Part shown: positions 1-11,490 of the stretch, one piece after another
Layout of the letters: each line of letters begins with the position of its first letter
Numbering within the stretch: position 1 is the first letter of the stretch
NCBI GenBank assembly: GCA_030867875.1
Contig: JAOWCC010001634.1
Location: 56,705,352-56,769,351, forward strand
From: Actinernus sp. WN-2022
Lineage: Eukaryota > Cnidaria > Anthozoa > Actiniaria > Actinernidae
Length of the DNA stretch: 64,000 nucleotides
Direction: 5' to 3'
Position numbers and translations under genes: made by a program
The notes under the pieces: model-generated
Database searches by the model: none
What the model was told of the DNA's origin: nothing
The model's input: the letters and a program-made list of their open reading frames with translations, nothing else

Positions 1-15
1 AAATAGTACAATGAC

Positions 16-1677
16 TTATAGTCTACTACTACAACTAATGATAATATGACATTGAGTATGCTTATATAGGTCTATGCAGACGCGTCGCGATGTCTTCAAT
101 AGTTGGCAAAGGGTAATGTTCACGACCTTCGGATCTAAGCAGCTGCGCAATGAACCGTTGTTCTTAGGGACTACCAACATGGAGCTTCTCCCTGCTGTGG
201 GCTCAGTAACCGGCGCGAAAATATCCTGTGCCATGCTCATCAAGGTGTCTTAAGACGTGTCTTGACGCATGCTGTACCGGATCCACCGTATTGTCGAGTT
301 TGATGTAGTACTTGCCGAATATTTTGGGATTACTCTTGACCAAACGATCTCTTTTTTTTTGGATTGGATTATTTATTTACCATTTTGTATAACATATTAT
401 ATGATATTACAGTATTTTTAGATTTTTCTTACAATTGTTGGAGGACTAAATAAATCCTTGCGGGCTTTTACAAGGTTAGGGTTAGTTAGGTTAGGTTGCG
501 GGCTTAGTCCCCAATCCAATTAATTAAAAAATAATTATTTGAGGTATCAAGTGGCGAACATTACGATTTTACGTAACGATAACGGTGCGCATGTCGCTGT
601 GCGCAACTACCAGTAACTACCATCAGCAGGCTTGTTTAATTCGTCATTATCAGGTGTACTTGACTAGTTTCATGCCGATGCAGGCCTTTCTACACAACAA
701 AGGACGAATACCGTCGTTGTCGACTAACTTGCAATCCAATCCACACTTTAAATCACCACTTGAAAACGCATATAGTTGCCAGACTCCAATTTCAGTGTGA
801 CCAAGTGTGCTTCGTCCAGGGTACACCTCTATGTCACTATCATCATCGACGACCATGGCTGCTTTTGGCATGTTACATGACATGGGTAGGGTGGTGATTA
901 ACCCTACTAGTCTTGGGTTGGACCGTGCTGCAGCACATAACAACAAAATGATTAATTTTTTTGCACTTATAGCACTCTTGACCATAAGCTGTGCATAGCT
1001 GTCTCTTGCTGAACTCATGTTTCTTTCCGTAGTTCATCATTCTTTGTCTTTATCTTTGCTCTTGTCCGTGCTTCTACTACGTTTGGGCTTCGTATGATTA
1101 CTCATAGCATTTACAGTTGTCCCGGATAAATCCCCCACGATTTTCATCGTTTCTAGCACCGTTTAAGCGGTATGGTAGGTATGGTATGGTAGTCTTGGCA
1201 AGCGTTAGTTTCGGCTCTCAGTAGTCTTTCTCTCACTTTATCGTCCTTGATGTCAAAGACATCAAAATCTCTTCGGGTGTTATTGTCAGAAAATCACACC
1301 CCACTTCTAATTTTCGTAAGGCTGTTATGTATTGGTCATACTTTTCGCTTGACTCTTGTTTTCGGTGGTTAAACTTGTATCTCAGTTTCGAACAGAATAT
1401 ATTCTTCAGCGACTGACAGTACTGTGAGAATTTCAACAGTACCGGTTTAATTTTATCTTCATCACCTTCTTAGCCTACCCAACTGTGAAGGTTGCAAACA
1501 CGTCCGCTGCTCCACCGTGAGTAGAGTGGAGACTTGAATGGCTTCAGCTTTCTTGTTCAGCTCTGTAGCCCGAGAGTAATTGTTCCAAGCCCTTTCAAAC
1601 TTCTTCCATTTCTCGGCTGCATTCGGGTCATGAATTTCGAGCGCCGATGGCGGCTGCAATGAATAGTCTGAATCCAT
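16..1677 (-). pseudogene. Degraded Ty3/gypsy LTR retrotransposon (gag to RT)
   Basis: Read on the minus strand, pieces appear in gag-pol order. A gag N-terminus (1677-1462, starting MDSDYSLQPPSALEI) is followed by a second gag piece (1436-1233). Next come a zinc-knuckle-like stretch near 1000-900 in another frame (CxxxxxxCxxCxxxxHxxxxC pattern), the end of a retropepsin-like domain (about 850-650), and the beginning of a reverse transcriptase (about 340-16) with the motif SSMLVVPKNNGSLRSCLDPK. The pieces lie in different frames with stops between them, and 350-540 is AT-rich inserted or decayed sequence, so the element is dead. It runs off the left edge and no LTR is visible. Family assignment rests on motif recognition. 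Confidence 0.7.
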
Positions 1678-2146
1678 CTTGTTTCACGTTTCTCTTTCTG
1701 AGATGTAGGCTTGTAAGACTATGTGTGGTTTACTATAGCTAACCCGGCTGCCACCATGTATAAACGGCATTACCCTACGTGAAGAATCCAACACAAGTGT
1801 TCTGGACCAGAACGACACGAGTGTGCTTCAGGGGCGGACCATTAGAAAAGTGATGGGAGGGGTGGGCCAAAACCCCCAAAATATCGCGCAAGGCAAAATT
1901 TCTGATTTCTTTTATATACACAGAAAGTATATGTACACAAAATATTTTTTCGCACAAAACCATGCTGGCACGGTTGTGCCCTCAAAATGCTAGAAATAAT
2001 AATAGAACGATGCAACTTAAGACTGATTTGTACGGTTTGGGAATAATTATATTTGACCGATATTTTGGCTGGCACGGCCAAACTTCATCAGGGTTTACAA
2101 GTTGTGAAGATATAAAAATCGTTGCAAATTCAAATATACGAACGTA

Positions 2147-2177
2147 TACAATACAATACAATACAATACAATACAAT
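2147..2177. repeat. (ATACA)n pentamer array
   Basis: Five to six copies of a pentamer at the 3' end of the non-LTR copy on the minus strand, probably its template-derived tail. Confidence 0.85.
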
Positions 2178-2976
2178 AACCTTTATTTCGACTCGAATTT
2201 AAGGTAGCACAGAGTGCTAATATCTTCGAGAGAGAAAATAATAACAATAATAAATATATGTATAAAATAGAATAGAGTAAAATAATTTACAATTTGTATC
2301 GAATGCTATAATAAAAATACCATTAATTATATGAATCTATCATTAACTATCTACAGAAAGAACAGCAGTCAGTATCAAATTCAAGGTCGCTGATAGCAGA
2401 TCTGAAAGTCCTAACAGTAGGAAGTGTCCTGATAGTGTTAGGGAGGGAGTTCCATAGCTTACTGCCATAGTAAGAAACAGAGTGCAAACCATATGTAGTA
2501 GTATTAACATGAGGAATAGTAAGGGAGTGTACTCCACGTAACTTAATACTACAAGTTCTATAGGTAAAAAGATTACTGATATATTCAGGAGCTAGCCTGT
2601 GTAAGGACTTATATACAAGTGTTAAGATATTATGTATTCTCATATTATATAAGGATGGATGTCCTATGCGTTTAAGTAACTGCGTATATGTACTGTCGCG
2701 GTCATTATAGACGAAACGCAAGCTACGTTCATTAAGTTTTTCCAGTTTCTTCGAGTTGCGCTGCCCGCAGTGGTGCCATACTATTGAGCAGTAATTTAGA
2801 TGTGGTAATAAGTAGGCATTGTATAACTTAACCTTAGTGTCGGTATCGATTAACCTCTTATGCCTTTGCATGACCTGTGTTTGACAACTGACTCTGCGCG
2901 TGATATCAGCCACATGCTTTGTGAAATTAAGGTCTTTATCTAAGGTTACACCGAGCAATTTGATCCCATCAACCAT
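2150..2976 (-). pseudogene. 5'-truncated non-LTR retrotransposon, C-terminal part of ORF2
   Basis: A 209-codon open stretch on the minus strand matches the region after the reverse transcriptase domain of CR1/L2/RTE-type elements. Visible landmarks are LLGVTLDKDLNF, VKLYNAYLLPHLNYCSIVW and GSKLWNSLPNTIR. The 3' end on the minus strand runs into a short pentamer array (ATACA on the plus strand, 2147-2177), which is the usual tail of such elements. The RT core is missing, so this is a 5'-truncated copy. Confidence 0.75.
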
Positions 2977-3185
2977 GTTGATATAATATGTTGATATAAT
3001 ATTACAAATACTGATGTAATGAGAGGGCGCGATATCGATAGAAAACTAAGAACGAAGAGAATGACGGATACCTGATATACAATGTAAATGACAAATATGA
3101 CGGACGGTTGAAAAAGTAGTACGTTACAGTTCTTCTTTTCTCTATTCATACCTTTGGGCTCTAGTGTTTTTCCTTTATCGATAAG

Positions 3186-3495
3186 CAAGAGCCCATAACC
3201 AAGAGCGAGAATCTCCCATACTACCTCTATGCTACGGCATTTTCACAAGTTAGGTTATTTTTAGAACGGTTTCCCGCTATTATTGGGTTGCAGTCATTCC
3301 TAAGGGAATCAAATCACAAAAGCGTATCAGACGTGTTGTTGGTATAACAAAAGAAGCTAATGAGGCATCTTTTATTCCGCCACTGGTGTAACCCACTAAT
3401 TGGCCGCAAAAATAATCTAAAAAAAGCCCAACTTGTGAAAACGCCGTAGCATCTATATATAAAGAGATATGGACGCTCTTGGTTATGGGCTCTTG
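3186..3495. mobile_element. Small inverted-repeat element (MITE-like)
   Basis: A perfect 22-bp inverted repeat (CAAGAGCCCATAACCAAGAG plus CG) lies at 3186-3207 and 3474-3495, enclosing about 266 bp. No transposase is present. Short open stretches on the minus strand here have no recognisable product. Target duplications were not resolved. Confidence 0.5.
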
Positions 3496-3857
3496 CGATA
3501 AGGTATTGAAGGTATGCTTCGCGAGCTTTGCGTACACCATCTCGATTTAATAGTGTGAATGAGCTCAAAAGGAATTGGCCGCTTTAGAAACGAATAAAGG
3601 ACTGGGTCGAGTTTGAAATGTCAATTTCATTATAATTACTCGGGCTATGCTGTCATGGCGGCAAGCCGCGTGTTCGAATAAGATCCGCCAAATAGGCCTA
3701 TCTTCTTGATGAGCTCTTAGATTAGAAAAAAATAACTTATGCCTAGTGTACAATCATTTTGAACGTCTAAATGTTGAGCTTCAGAAGAAAACGTGATGAC
3801 TTGAGTAGCAGTTCAAGCAATTAATCGCCAGAGCACAAGAAACAACCGCCGAAAAAC

Positions 3858-4202
3858 ATGGCGGACGAAGAAGAAGACGACACGAACTTTAGTATACCAT
3901 CTAATAAGAAGATATGGGAGGTCCTCCTCGACATTCAGACTAACACCAACAGAATTTTGAAAGACAACGCAGCGATTCATAAAACTGTTGAATCGCTAAA
4001 GGAAACAGTGGAATTTAATGCTAATAACATTCGTGATCTTGAAGAGGACAAGAAGTCTCTGTCGGCGAGAGTGAAAGAGCTGGAGAAGAAGGTTACCGAA
4101 GCAAATAAAAGAATTGGTGACGCCGAAAAAGCGACTCAAACAGCCGAAGTAATCCACGATGACTTAATTAGAACAATATACGAGAAAAGTCGGCTAGACT
4201 GC
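3858..4202 (+). pseudogene. L1/Tx1-like ORF1, N-terminal coiled-coil part
   Basis: The reading frame starts MADEEEDDTNFSIPSNKKIW and continues as a heptad-rich coiled coil (TVESLKETVEFNANNIRDLE and onward), typical of L1-type ORF1 proteins that trimerise and coat the element RNA. After about 115 codons it enters unrelated sequence (GCAGTGCACTGCAGTGC) that begins an insertion. The RNA-binding half resumes near 5017. The split makes the protein non-functional. Confidence 0.65.
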
Positions 4203-4365
4203 AGTGCACTGCAGTGCACAGCACTACAGCTTACCACTTTATATATTACATTCTTTACACTTACTAGTGCTACGCGGCAAACATGATTCAATATCATAAC
4301 TACATATACATATATAATCGCCGTGACCCCATATAACGCACCAATACCCACGATTGCTCTCATCT

Positions 4366-4440
4366 GACTTGATAGCTCAGTTGGTAGAGCGCCAGACATG
4401 TAACCTGGAGGTCGTTGGGTTCGAGTCCCACTTGGGTCAA
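4366..4440 (+). tRNA. tRNA-like sequence, probably tRNA-derived SINE head
   Basis: The A-box-like TAGCTCAGTTGGTAGAGC and B-box-like GGGTTCGAGTCCC are spaced as in a tRNA gene, with possible acceptor arms TGACTTG and GGGTCA. The anticodon loop would read CATGTAA, giving TGT (Thr-like), but U33 is replaced and the acceptor stem needs several GU pairs. It sits in a retrotransposon insertion between direct repeats. A SINE head or tRNA pseudogene is more likely than a working tRNA. Confidence 0.55.
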
Positions 4441-4683
4441 AGATTTTTTCTCTTTCCCTCGTAGGGCGTGCACACTTAGCACTACAGCTTACCACTTTAT
4501 ATATTACATTCTTTAGACTGCAGAATACCCTACCACGTAATCTATCTTACACGTTGACAGTCAACGCGTCGACGCGTTGACGCGTTGTCACGGTCAAACA
4601 TATAAATGAAATTGAAAATGAAATGAAATAATGAAATAAAATTGTAAATTGACATAACGTCCATTATCAATCTTGCTATTATC

Positions 4684-5003
4684 TCTATATATTACTACCT
4701 TCGTTCTACAAACAACCGTAGTCTACTCGTTGACGCGATGACGCGTTGACATGAATAAAGTGTTCTCTATATATTACTACCTTCGTTCTACAAACAACCG
4801 CAGTCTACTCGTTGACGCGATGACGCGTTGACATGAATAAAGTGTTCTCTATATATTACTACCTTCGTTCTACAATCAACCGCAGTCTACTTGTTGACGC
4901 GATGACGCGTTGACATGAATAGTGTTCTCTATATATTACTACCTTCGTTCTACAATCAACCGCAGTCTACTCGTTGACGCGATGACGCGTTGACATGAAT
5001 AAA
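4684..5003. repeat. Four-copy tandem repeat, about 80 bp
   Basis: Units begin TCTCTATATATTACTACC at about 4684, 4763, 4844 and 4925 and end with GACGCGATGACGCGTTGACA. Copies differ by a few substitutions and short indels. Confidence 0.85.
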
Positions 5004-5016
5004 GTCTACTTGCTGT

Positions 5017-5255
5017 GGTGGGGTATTCTGCAGTCGTTCCGAAAAGTCAATCTCGAAATCTTAGGGATTCCTGAAACTGTGCAGGAAAACGTGGAGGCGG
5101 CAGTGTTAAAACTCGCTAACGTCCTAGAAGTAGATATTCAACAAAAAGACATTGACATCGCTCACCGACTCAACATCATAAGGCGAGAGGGGAAGATGCG
5201 GCGAAAGATTACCATTCAAAAGAAAAGGCAAAAAAGAGGAAAGCTACGGAAAAGG
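5017..5255 (+). pseudogene. L1/Tx1-like ORF1, RNA-binding (RRM) part
   Basis: The translation contains RKVNLEILGIPE, VLKLANVLEVDI and DIDIAHRLN, the hallmark order of the L1 ORF1 RRM domain. It is the continuation of the coiled-coil piece ending at 4202. The RT linker of ORF2 follows almost directly, so the end of ORF1 and the whole apurinic endonuclease domain of ORF2 are missing. This points to an internal deletion. Confidence 0.65.
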
Positions 5256-5260
5256 ATCTT

Positions 5261-7177
5261 CTAATAAAGTTTGAGAAAGCAAGATCGGAACTCTCTAAGA
5301 ATCCCTCTAAAGAAAAGACTGAAAATTATTACACCTTAAAGCATCAATTGGAAGAGATTTCCAATTTTAGAACTAGAGGATCAATGATTAGAAGCAGGGC
5401 TCGATGGGCTGAATATGGAGAAAGAAGCTCCAAATATTTTTTCAATTTAGAAAAACGTAATAGCAGGAGAAATTTCATCTCAAAACTTAAACTAGATAGT
5501 GGGGCCGAAATAACAGACCAGTCTGATATCTTGAACGAAGAAAAGAACGTTTATGAAACTCTATATACATCGACTTCCACTGAGCCAGAAAATAACTGTT
5601 TTAAGGAATTATTCAGTAGTCCATCTATACCAAAATTAAACGACCAACAATCAGAAACATGCGAAGGTCAATTATCCGAAGACGAATGTTTTGCTGCACT
5701 GAAGTCTTTTAAGAAGAATAAAACACCCGGAATCGATGGTCTTCAGGTTGAGTTTTATTTGCGATTTTGGAAATGGTTAGGCGAACCTTTGGTTGATAGT
5801 TTTAACTACAGCTTAATGAGGGGTGAAATGTCTATATCTCAGAGACAAGGGGTTATATCACTAATCCCAAAAAAGAAGAAAGAATTACAATTTTTACAAA
5901 ACTGGCGGCCAATCTCTCTTCTTAATGTAGATTACAAAATTGCCACTAAAGCTATTGCAAAGAGAATAGAAAAAGTTATTCCTAATATTATTCATAATGA
6001 CCAAACGGGCTTCGTCAAAGGAAGGTTTATAGTACAAAACATCAGGCTGATTTCAGACATTTTGACCTATACTAAAGAAAAAGATATAGAAGGGATAGCT
6101 ATGTTCCTAGACTTTAAGAAAGCCTTCGATTCTATTGAATGGAATTATATTTACAAATCACTTGAATCTTTCAATTTTGGTCCGCAACTTAAAGAATGGG
6201 TAAAAGTCTTTTATACTCGACCATCGAGTTGCGTTTTAAACAATGGTTTTGCCTCAAACTTCTTTGAATTAACACGTGGGTTACGTCAAGGATGCCCATG
6301 CACTGTCTGGTGCTTTGTTTACCATCTGTGTTGAAATTCTAGCGTGTACAATACGGGATAGTGCAGAGATCAAGGGCATCCCTGTGGAGAAAAGTAGCAT
6401 TGTATTATCACAATATGCTGATGATACCACTGTGTTTCTGAATGATGTTAACTCCGGTAATGCATTGTTTACACTTCTTGAGCGTTTCGAAAGGTGCTCT
6501 GGCTTAGCAATTAACAAAGAAAAAACTGAGGGTCTATGGCTGGGATCCTGGCGAAATAGATTAGATAAACCCTTCCCAATTCGCTGGTCACGTGATCCGA
6601 TCTATTGTTTAGGCGTTCACTTTTCGTATGATGACAAGGCGTGTGAAAAGAAGAATTTTTGGGACAAATTGGACACCCTACATAAAACTTTAAATATCTG
6701 GAAGTCCAGAGATCTGACAACTTTATAGGGGAGAATTGTTATTGTGAAAACACTTGGTCTTTCTAAGCTTTTATATAATAGCTCAGTATTAGTTGTTCCT
6801 CTAAAATTTGTTCGGGAAGTAAATAAGGAAATTCGTAATTTTGTGTGGAATAATAAGCCTCCTAAAGTAAAAACTTCTACTATGATCGGAGATTATAAGT
6901 CTGGAGGAATGCGACTGCCAGATTTCGCTTTAATCGAAAAAGCGATAAAAATTGCTTGGATTAAACGATTAGTAACAAAAAACTGCGCCCCAGACGGAAC
7001 ACCAGATAACTGGAAAAAGATCCCTCAACTGAAACTAAAAAGGTTTGGAGGCAATCTATTATTTTAACTGTAATTTGATACGAAGAAATTAGCCTTGGGA
7101 ACACTAGATTTTTATGATAAAATCATTGAGTACTGGCAGTGCTTTTGCCGTCAAACCTGTCCTAGTACTAAAGAAGA
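5261..7177 (+). pseudogene. L1/Tx1-like ORF2, reverse transcriptase part, with frameshift and stop
   Basis: The linker motif RARWAEYGERSSKYFFNLEK is followed by an RT domain: KKNKTPGIDGLQVEFY, LIPKKKK, NWRPISLLNVDYKI, FLDFKKAFDSIEW, then the YADD catalytic motif (QYADDTTVF, near 6412). A frameshift near 6296 splits GLRQGCP from its continuation, an in-frame TAG lies at 6726-6728, and frame is lost again after 7067. The closest family is the L1/Tx1 clade. An inverted-repeat element interrupts the gene at 7178; the C-terminal part resumes at 8261. Confidence 0.8.
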
Positions 7178-8260
7178 GATCTGTACAGTACCCGAAATGA
7201 TCCCGTGCCCCAAATGATCCCGAACCCGAAATGATCCCCAAATCGTGCCCGAAATGATCCCCAACCGGAAATGACTCCCATCAAGTACCTGAGATGATCC
7301 CGAAATAATTTTGGGAACGGACTTGGATTGGAGGGTAGAATTCCGGAAAACATAAAAAAAATTATACTTTCTTGAAAGTGCTGAAACGCACTGAAACATC
7401 TTGTTGCATTTAGTGCACACTTCTTCTGTTACTTTTCCCTCTCCATATTTCGTTTTTAACATGTTGATGCTGTTACTGTGCGTTAATAAATCGGGCTCTA
7501 AAGAATGATAATGGCTTCTGCTTCGTGGCCAAGCAAGGCCATGCCATCGAGACTTCCGGTTTTCTGATAGCGTGTTGGAGGGCTTATTATTCGTAGTTCC
7601 ACATGTGCTTCGCACGCTTCATACCTCAAATAATATTATTTAATAACTCACCTTGATATTTTCTTTCTTGGGCGTATCACCATTATCTTCTCCTCTCACC
7701 ATTACCGTTAAAATGCAGACAAATACACAGAAGAGAGCAATTGAAATAAGCGTGTTACGACACATCGCGAAGTAAAAAAATCGCTTCCCACATCTTGTTC
7801 TGTGGAAAGCCGCTAACCTGTCAATCATTCCAAATAAGGAAACTTTTTAAGAGTTTTTTTTTTGCCTGTAGTAAAATCTTGACTAACAAACTGAGTCTTA
7901 TTTTAGAAGTATAAATATGTTCTTGCAATGCTCCTACGCCTAGCTGTAAACAGTACGAAACATTGCTTATTTGGAACGAGATTATTAGCGAATTTCATCA
8001 GAATCACGTGACCAATGACGTCATATTGTTGTTGTTTTTGTTTGTGCTGTTTGTCCTCTTTTCAAGAAAGTATAAAATTGTTTTACGTATTCCGAAATTC
8101 TACCCTCCAATCCAAGTCCGTTCCCAAAATTATTTAGGGATCATCTCAGGTACTTGATGGGAGTCATTTCCGGTTGGGGATCATTTCGGGCACGATTTGG
8201 GGATCATTTCGGGTTCGGGATCATTTGGGGCACGGGATCATTTCGGGTACTGTACAGATC
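7178..8260. mobile_element. Inverted-repeat DNA element inserted in L1 ORF2
   Basis: Terminal inverted repeats of about 200 bp (7178-7378 and 8058-8260) are nearly identical and start GATCTGTACAGTACCCGAAA. They are built from iterated CGAAATGATCCC blocks. The element splits the L1 ORF2 frame: L1 coding resumes immediately after it with LEQIIWNN. The core of about 680 bp has no transposase, so the element is non-autonomous. The tips are themselves palindromic (CTGTACAG), which makes the target duplication ambiguous. Confidence 0.8.
7652..7765 (-). CDS. Signal-peptide exon carried inside the inverted-repeat element
   Basis: On the minus strand an ATG at 7765 opens 38 codons. They read as a classical signal peptide (short polar start, hydrophobic core LISIALFCVFVCILTVMV), then an acidic/basic segment ending KKENIK. 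The frame ends in CAAG followed by GTGAGT, a strong splice donor, in phase 0. A possible next exon begins near 7577 (acceptor CTATCAG) and would add about 21 codons before a stop. Gene-fragment capture by a non-autonomous transposon would explain this. The host parent gene is not identifiable here and expression is unknown. Confidence 0.45.
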
Positions 8261-9165
8261 CTTGAACAAATAATTTGGAATAATCACTTTATAATGAAAG
8301 AAAATAAATCTTTGTATTTTTCGAATTGGAATAATGCTGGAATTTGTAAGATAGGCGACTTGATCGACGAGAATGGTAATTTTATGCAATTTGTTTCTCT
8401 TCAGAAAAGATTTAACAGTACATGTAACTTTTTGGAATATTTTAGCGTATTGAAAGCTATCCCTCATAAATGGAAAGTATTACTTCGGGAAAATTTCAGT
8501 AATAAGGAAACTCCCATTAGCTTAAATGGTAACTTATTATATGAAAATACCCAAGAATTTGATAAACTAACATGTTCTCGGATAACTAAACTATTAGTAG
8601 AGGAATTATAAGCCGCCTACCGCTGAAAAAAGGTTATTAAATTATGGAATTCTTGCTGAAAAACTACCATATCATTATAGGCTTGCCATTAATGTCTGCC
8701 GAGAAACAAAGCTTAGAGTCTTCCAGTTTAAAATTATCCACAATATCCTACCCACTAAATCTTCTCTCTATAGAATGAAAATAGTTCAAGATGATAAGTG
8801 TTTTATCTGCCATGAGTCACAAACAGTTGAACTGCCGAGCTTCTGTTGCATTTTGGGAAGATTTCTTTGGATGGGCGAAACTGAATCTTCGTATTCAAAG
8901 AAATGCTATCTTTATCAAATATTTTATTTGGTTATCAACCGCAAGTAAAGGGATTCAATACCTGAGGAACAGGAATTTTCTTTTAGGAATTTTCAACAAC
9001 GGCTTACTAATAAGATTCATATCGAACGATGTATATATGTTGCTAAAAATAAGTTTGATGAATTTCTCTCTAAATGGAACGATATTTTTGACTTAGAAAT
9101 ATTGTGAAATGTCTGAATTGTACTTAAATCTGCAATACTGAGGAAAATAATAATAATAAAAATAT
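8261..9165 (+). pseudogene. L1/Tx1-like ORF2, C-terminal part and 3' tail
   Basis: The frame resumes as LEQIIWNN and runs to a stop at 8611 (FNSTCNFLEYFSVLKAIPHK is a typical L1 C-terminal segment). Decayed coding continues to about 9100 in other frames (VFQFKIIHNILPTKSSLYRM, DDKCFICHES). An AT-rich tail with AATAATAATAATAA ends near 9165. The copy is dead. Confidence 0.7.
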
Positions 9166-10660
9166 TGTTTTATACTCGGGCTGCCTGTGGCAGGCACGAG
9201 TTTTTTTCTGTACAGCAAAATATCTGCGCATGCGTTAAATTATGCATTAATTATTGGCGCTAATATTCAATTCAATTCAATTCAAAGCCAGAGGCTTAAA
9301 TGGCTTATGGTCAGTAGAGATAGTACAATATTACAAGTATTTTTTTTTACAAGATGGAAAGAAAATCAAAGTGATGAATTAACTAACGAACATACACACA
9401 CAAAATAGCTATAGTTTACACATTTAAAATAAATAAATAAACTGCTTATTGATATATACCTTATTGCCTGTATTTATAATACTATTTATAATAGATTTAT
9501 CTCAAGTCCAGTCGCCATCTTAAGATTCTGCGGACACTATCAGCTTGTTTGGGGTACGTTTCGTAGGTTTTATGCCACATTTCATTTTACTCGGTCATAA
9601 TACATACCATGTACACTAAAATAATTTTGACGGCGTTTTTGGCTGGTTTACCGATCTCGTACGATCTCTCTGTGTACCACGTTATACAGGTATACTGAAT
9701 AGCTGATTTATAGCGAAATATCGCGATTTACTAGCAAATATATATACTGTGGTTGAGCAGTTATGGGTTACTATCCTCTATCGAAGTCTTAAGACATCTA
9801 AACTCCTGAACTGTGAGAGCAACACTGTCGCTCGCCAGCACAGAATAATTTATGATGACCCGGCCAAGCAATATTCAACTCTCAAGGTAAACAAACAAGA
9901 AACCTCTCACGGCCGAGGTTTTGGTTCGAGAAATTAAAGGCTTCCAACAATTCCCTTTATAGTTCTTTAATATAATGAGCAGACTGAACTTTTGGGAATG
10001 AGGGTAAAGCTTTTAATTAGAGATAACCAACAGGCATTTCAGTTAATAATCTTTAATCCAACAACTACCAAGATGGACTCGTAATAGCAAGAACAGTCAA
10101 ATTGACATAGCTAGCTCCATCACAGGATGGATAGAATACAACTTATAATATGGTACAAATATAAGCATACATTTGAGACAATCATCTATTAGTACTCGGA
10201 ACCTGCAGTATAACAGAACAGCAGACCAAATTGTAAACGTGTGTTACATGAATAAGTAGTGTTTAAATTAAAAGGTCAACATACGAGAAAAACAAAAATA
10301 TTAAATTACATATATGTTTGGAGAGCAGAGAATGAAAGTCACCGCGCTACCGGCCACTCTAAAGACTGCTAAATTCAGCTAATAATTCTTCTCTTTGGTT
10401 AATACTGATTACTAAGAGGATTTCAAATGAAAGTGTATTTCATCTTCAATCTCATGTGGCCCGAGTGAAAGCCCAGATGGGCTCTTGTTTAATAAAAAAA
10501 TTAACTCCATCACAAGAAAGAGCACACCGAAATTAGTAAGTTTGATGAGTTTGGTGACGTTTCGTTCGATATTTACCCTGTGGTGAGCTTTCAAAAATTG
10601 CAAAAATAAGAGCCCCTCCCCTCCGGGCGCTTAGTTTCTCCTACTATATTAGTTATATTT
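9166..10660. other. Non-coding stretch with few landmarks
   Basis: There is no supported gene. A short (ATTCA)n run at 9266-9292, followed by AAGCCAGAGGCTTAAATGG, resembles the tail of another non-LTR copy on the minus strand. The rest is AT-rich and unassigned. Confidence 0.5.
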
Positions 10661-11130
10661 AAGTAATGGTCCAGATAAGAACTGTAGTGTCTACGGCAAG
10701 GAATGTTAAAAGGTGTTAATTTTCTATTATTCTTTCTCGTAATTTCATTGGTTGATAGATATAAATTCAATAGAAACCCATCAAAATAATGCATTTTCAT
10801 TCGATATTTTTTGTAGTTTGAATTTATTTTTGATCAAACTAACTATATATGGTTTAATTTCGAATAATATCGTGTGTGGGGAAAGTTCTCAAATTTGCGA
10901 TTGAAAAATCCTTTGTTTTCTCTATATCCGATTGACTGGATGGTGGCTTCTCTGCGTTTTCACAGAAAAAAGAGCCAATAGCATAAAAAAATACTTTATT
11001 TTCGAGATGTAGTTTGGACTGTAGATACCTCCTAAAGCACTAAGGTATATTCAAGCAAAATTGTATGTGGGGGAGGCTCATTGCTGCAGAACAATAGATT
11101 CTACTACAGTTCTTATCTGGACCATTACTT
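10661..11130. mobile_element. MITE with 27-bp terminal inverted repeats
   Basis: The repeat starting AAGTAATGGTCCAGATAAGA and ending ACTGTAG at 10661-10687 is matched by its perfect reverse complement at 11104-11130. The 416-bp interior has no open frame of note. Confidence 0.7.
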
Positions 11131-11135
11131 AACAA

Positions 11136-11490
11136 ATAAAGAAGCCTTAGCCATGTTTTATACAATCCATAAAACATAGCCATGTTTTATACAATCCATA
11201 AAACATGATAGGCATTTGAGAACATGAGAGAAATGTAAAAGCACAAGCAGAAGGTGCGTGCTTTCAACATTTCTTGAGTGTTCTCAAATGGCCAGAGTGT
11301 TTTATGATAGTATAAAACATGGATTTAAGGCTTCTTTATCTGTTTTATAATATAGATTTACGCACGCGATGAAAGGAAACCGCCAGTTGAGACAATAAAA
11401 CACGGCAAACCATGTTATATACTCAGATAAAACATGGCTTTTTAGCCAATCAGAACGCGCGTACTATCGCATCTATATTATAATGTTCAT
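11136..11490. mobile_element. Foldback elements rich in CATGTTTTAT
   Basis: ATAAAGAAGCCTTA (from 11136) pairs with TAAGGCTTCTTTAT (ending 11339), with inner arms CCATGTTTTATAC and GTATAAAACATGG. A second inverted pair (ATAATATAGAT near 11350 and ATCTATATTAT near 11475) surrounds the next 140 bp. These are non-coding foldback or MITE copies. Confidence 0.55.

Larger units (their letters stand above)
4203..5016. mobile_element. Insertion inside L1 ORF1: tRNA-derived SINE plus 80-bp tandem repeats
   Basis: About 0.8 kb separates the two halves of L1 ORF1. It contains a tRNA-like head (4366-4440), flanked on both sides by a near-identical stretch of about 37 bp that includes CTACAGCTTACCACTTTATA (near 4220-4257 and 4479-4516). 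A palindromic GTTGACGCG-rich stretch (4548-4600) and four units of an approximately 80-bp repeat follow. CTGCAGT occurs at both outer borders. Whether one or several events built this block cannot be told from one copy. Confidence 0.6.

Noticed and set aside
3280..3568. Two overlapping 84-86 codon minus-strand frames as genes
   Set aside because: They lie within and beside a small inverted-repeat element and have no recognisable domain or start context.
4366..4440. Functional tRNA-Thr gene
   Set aside because: The anticodon loop lacks U33, the acceptor stem is poor and it lies in a mobile insertion. A SINE head is the better reading.
4684..5003. CRISPR-like array
   Set aside because: The repeats are contiguous tandem units without unique spacers, in animal DNA.
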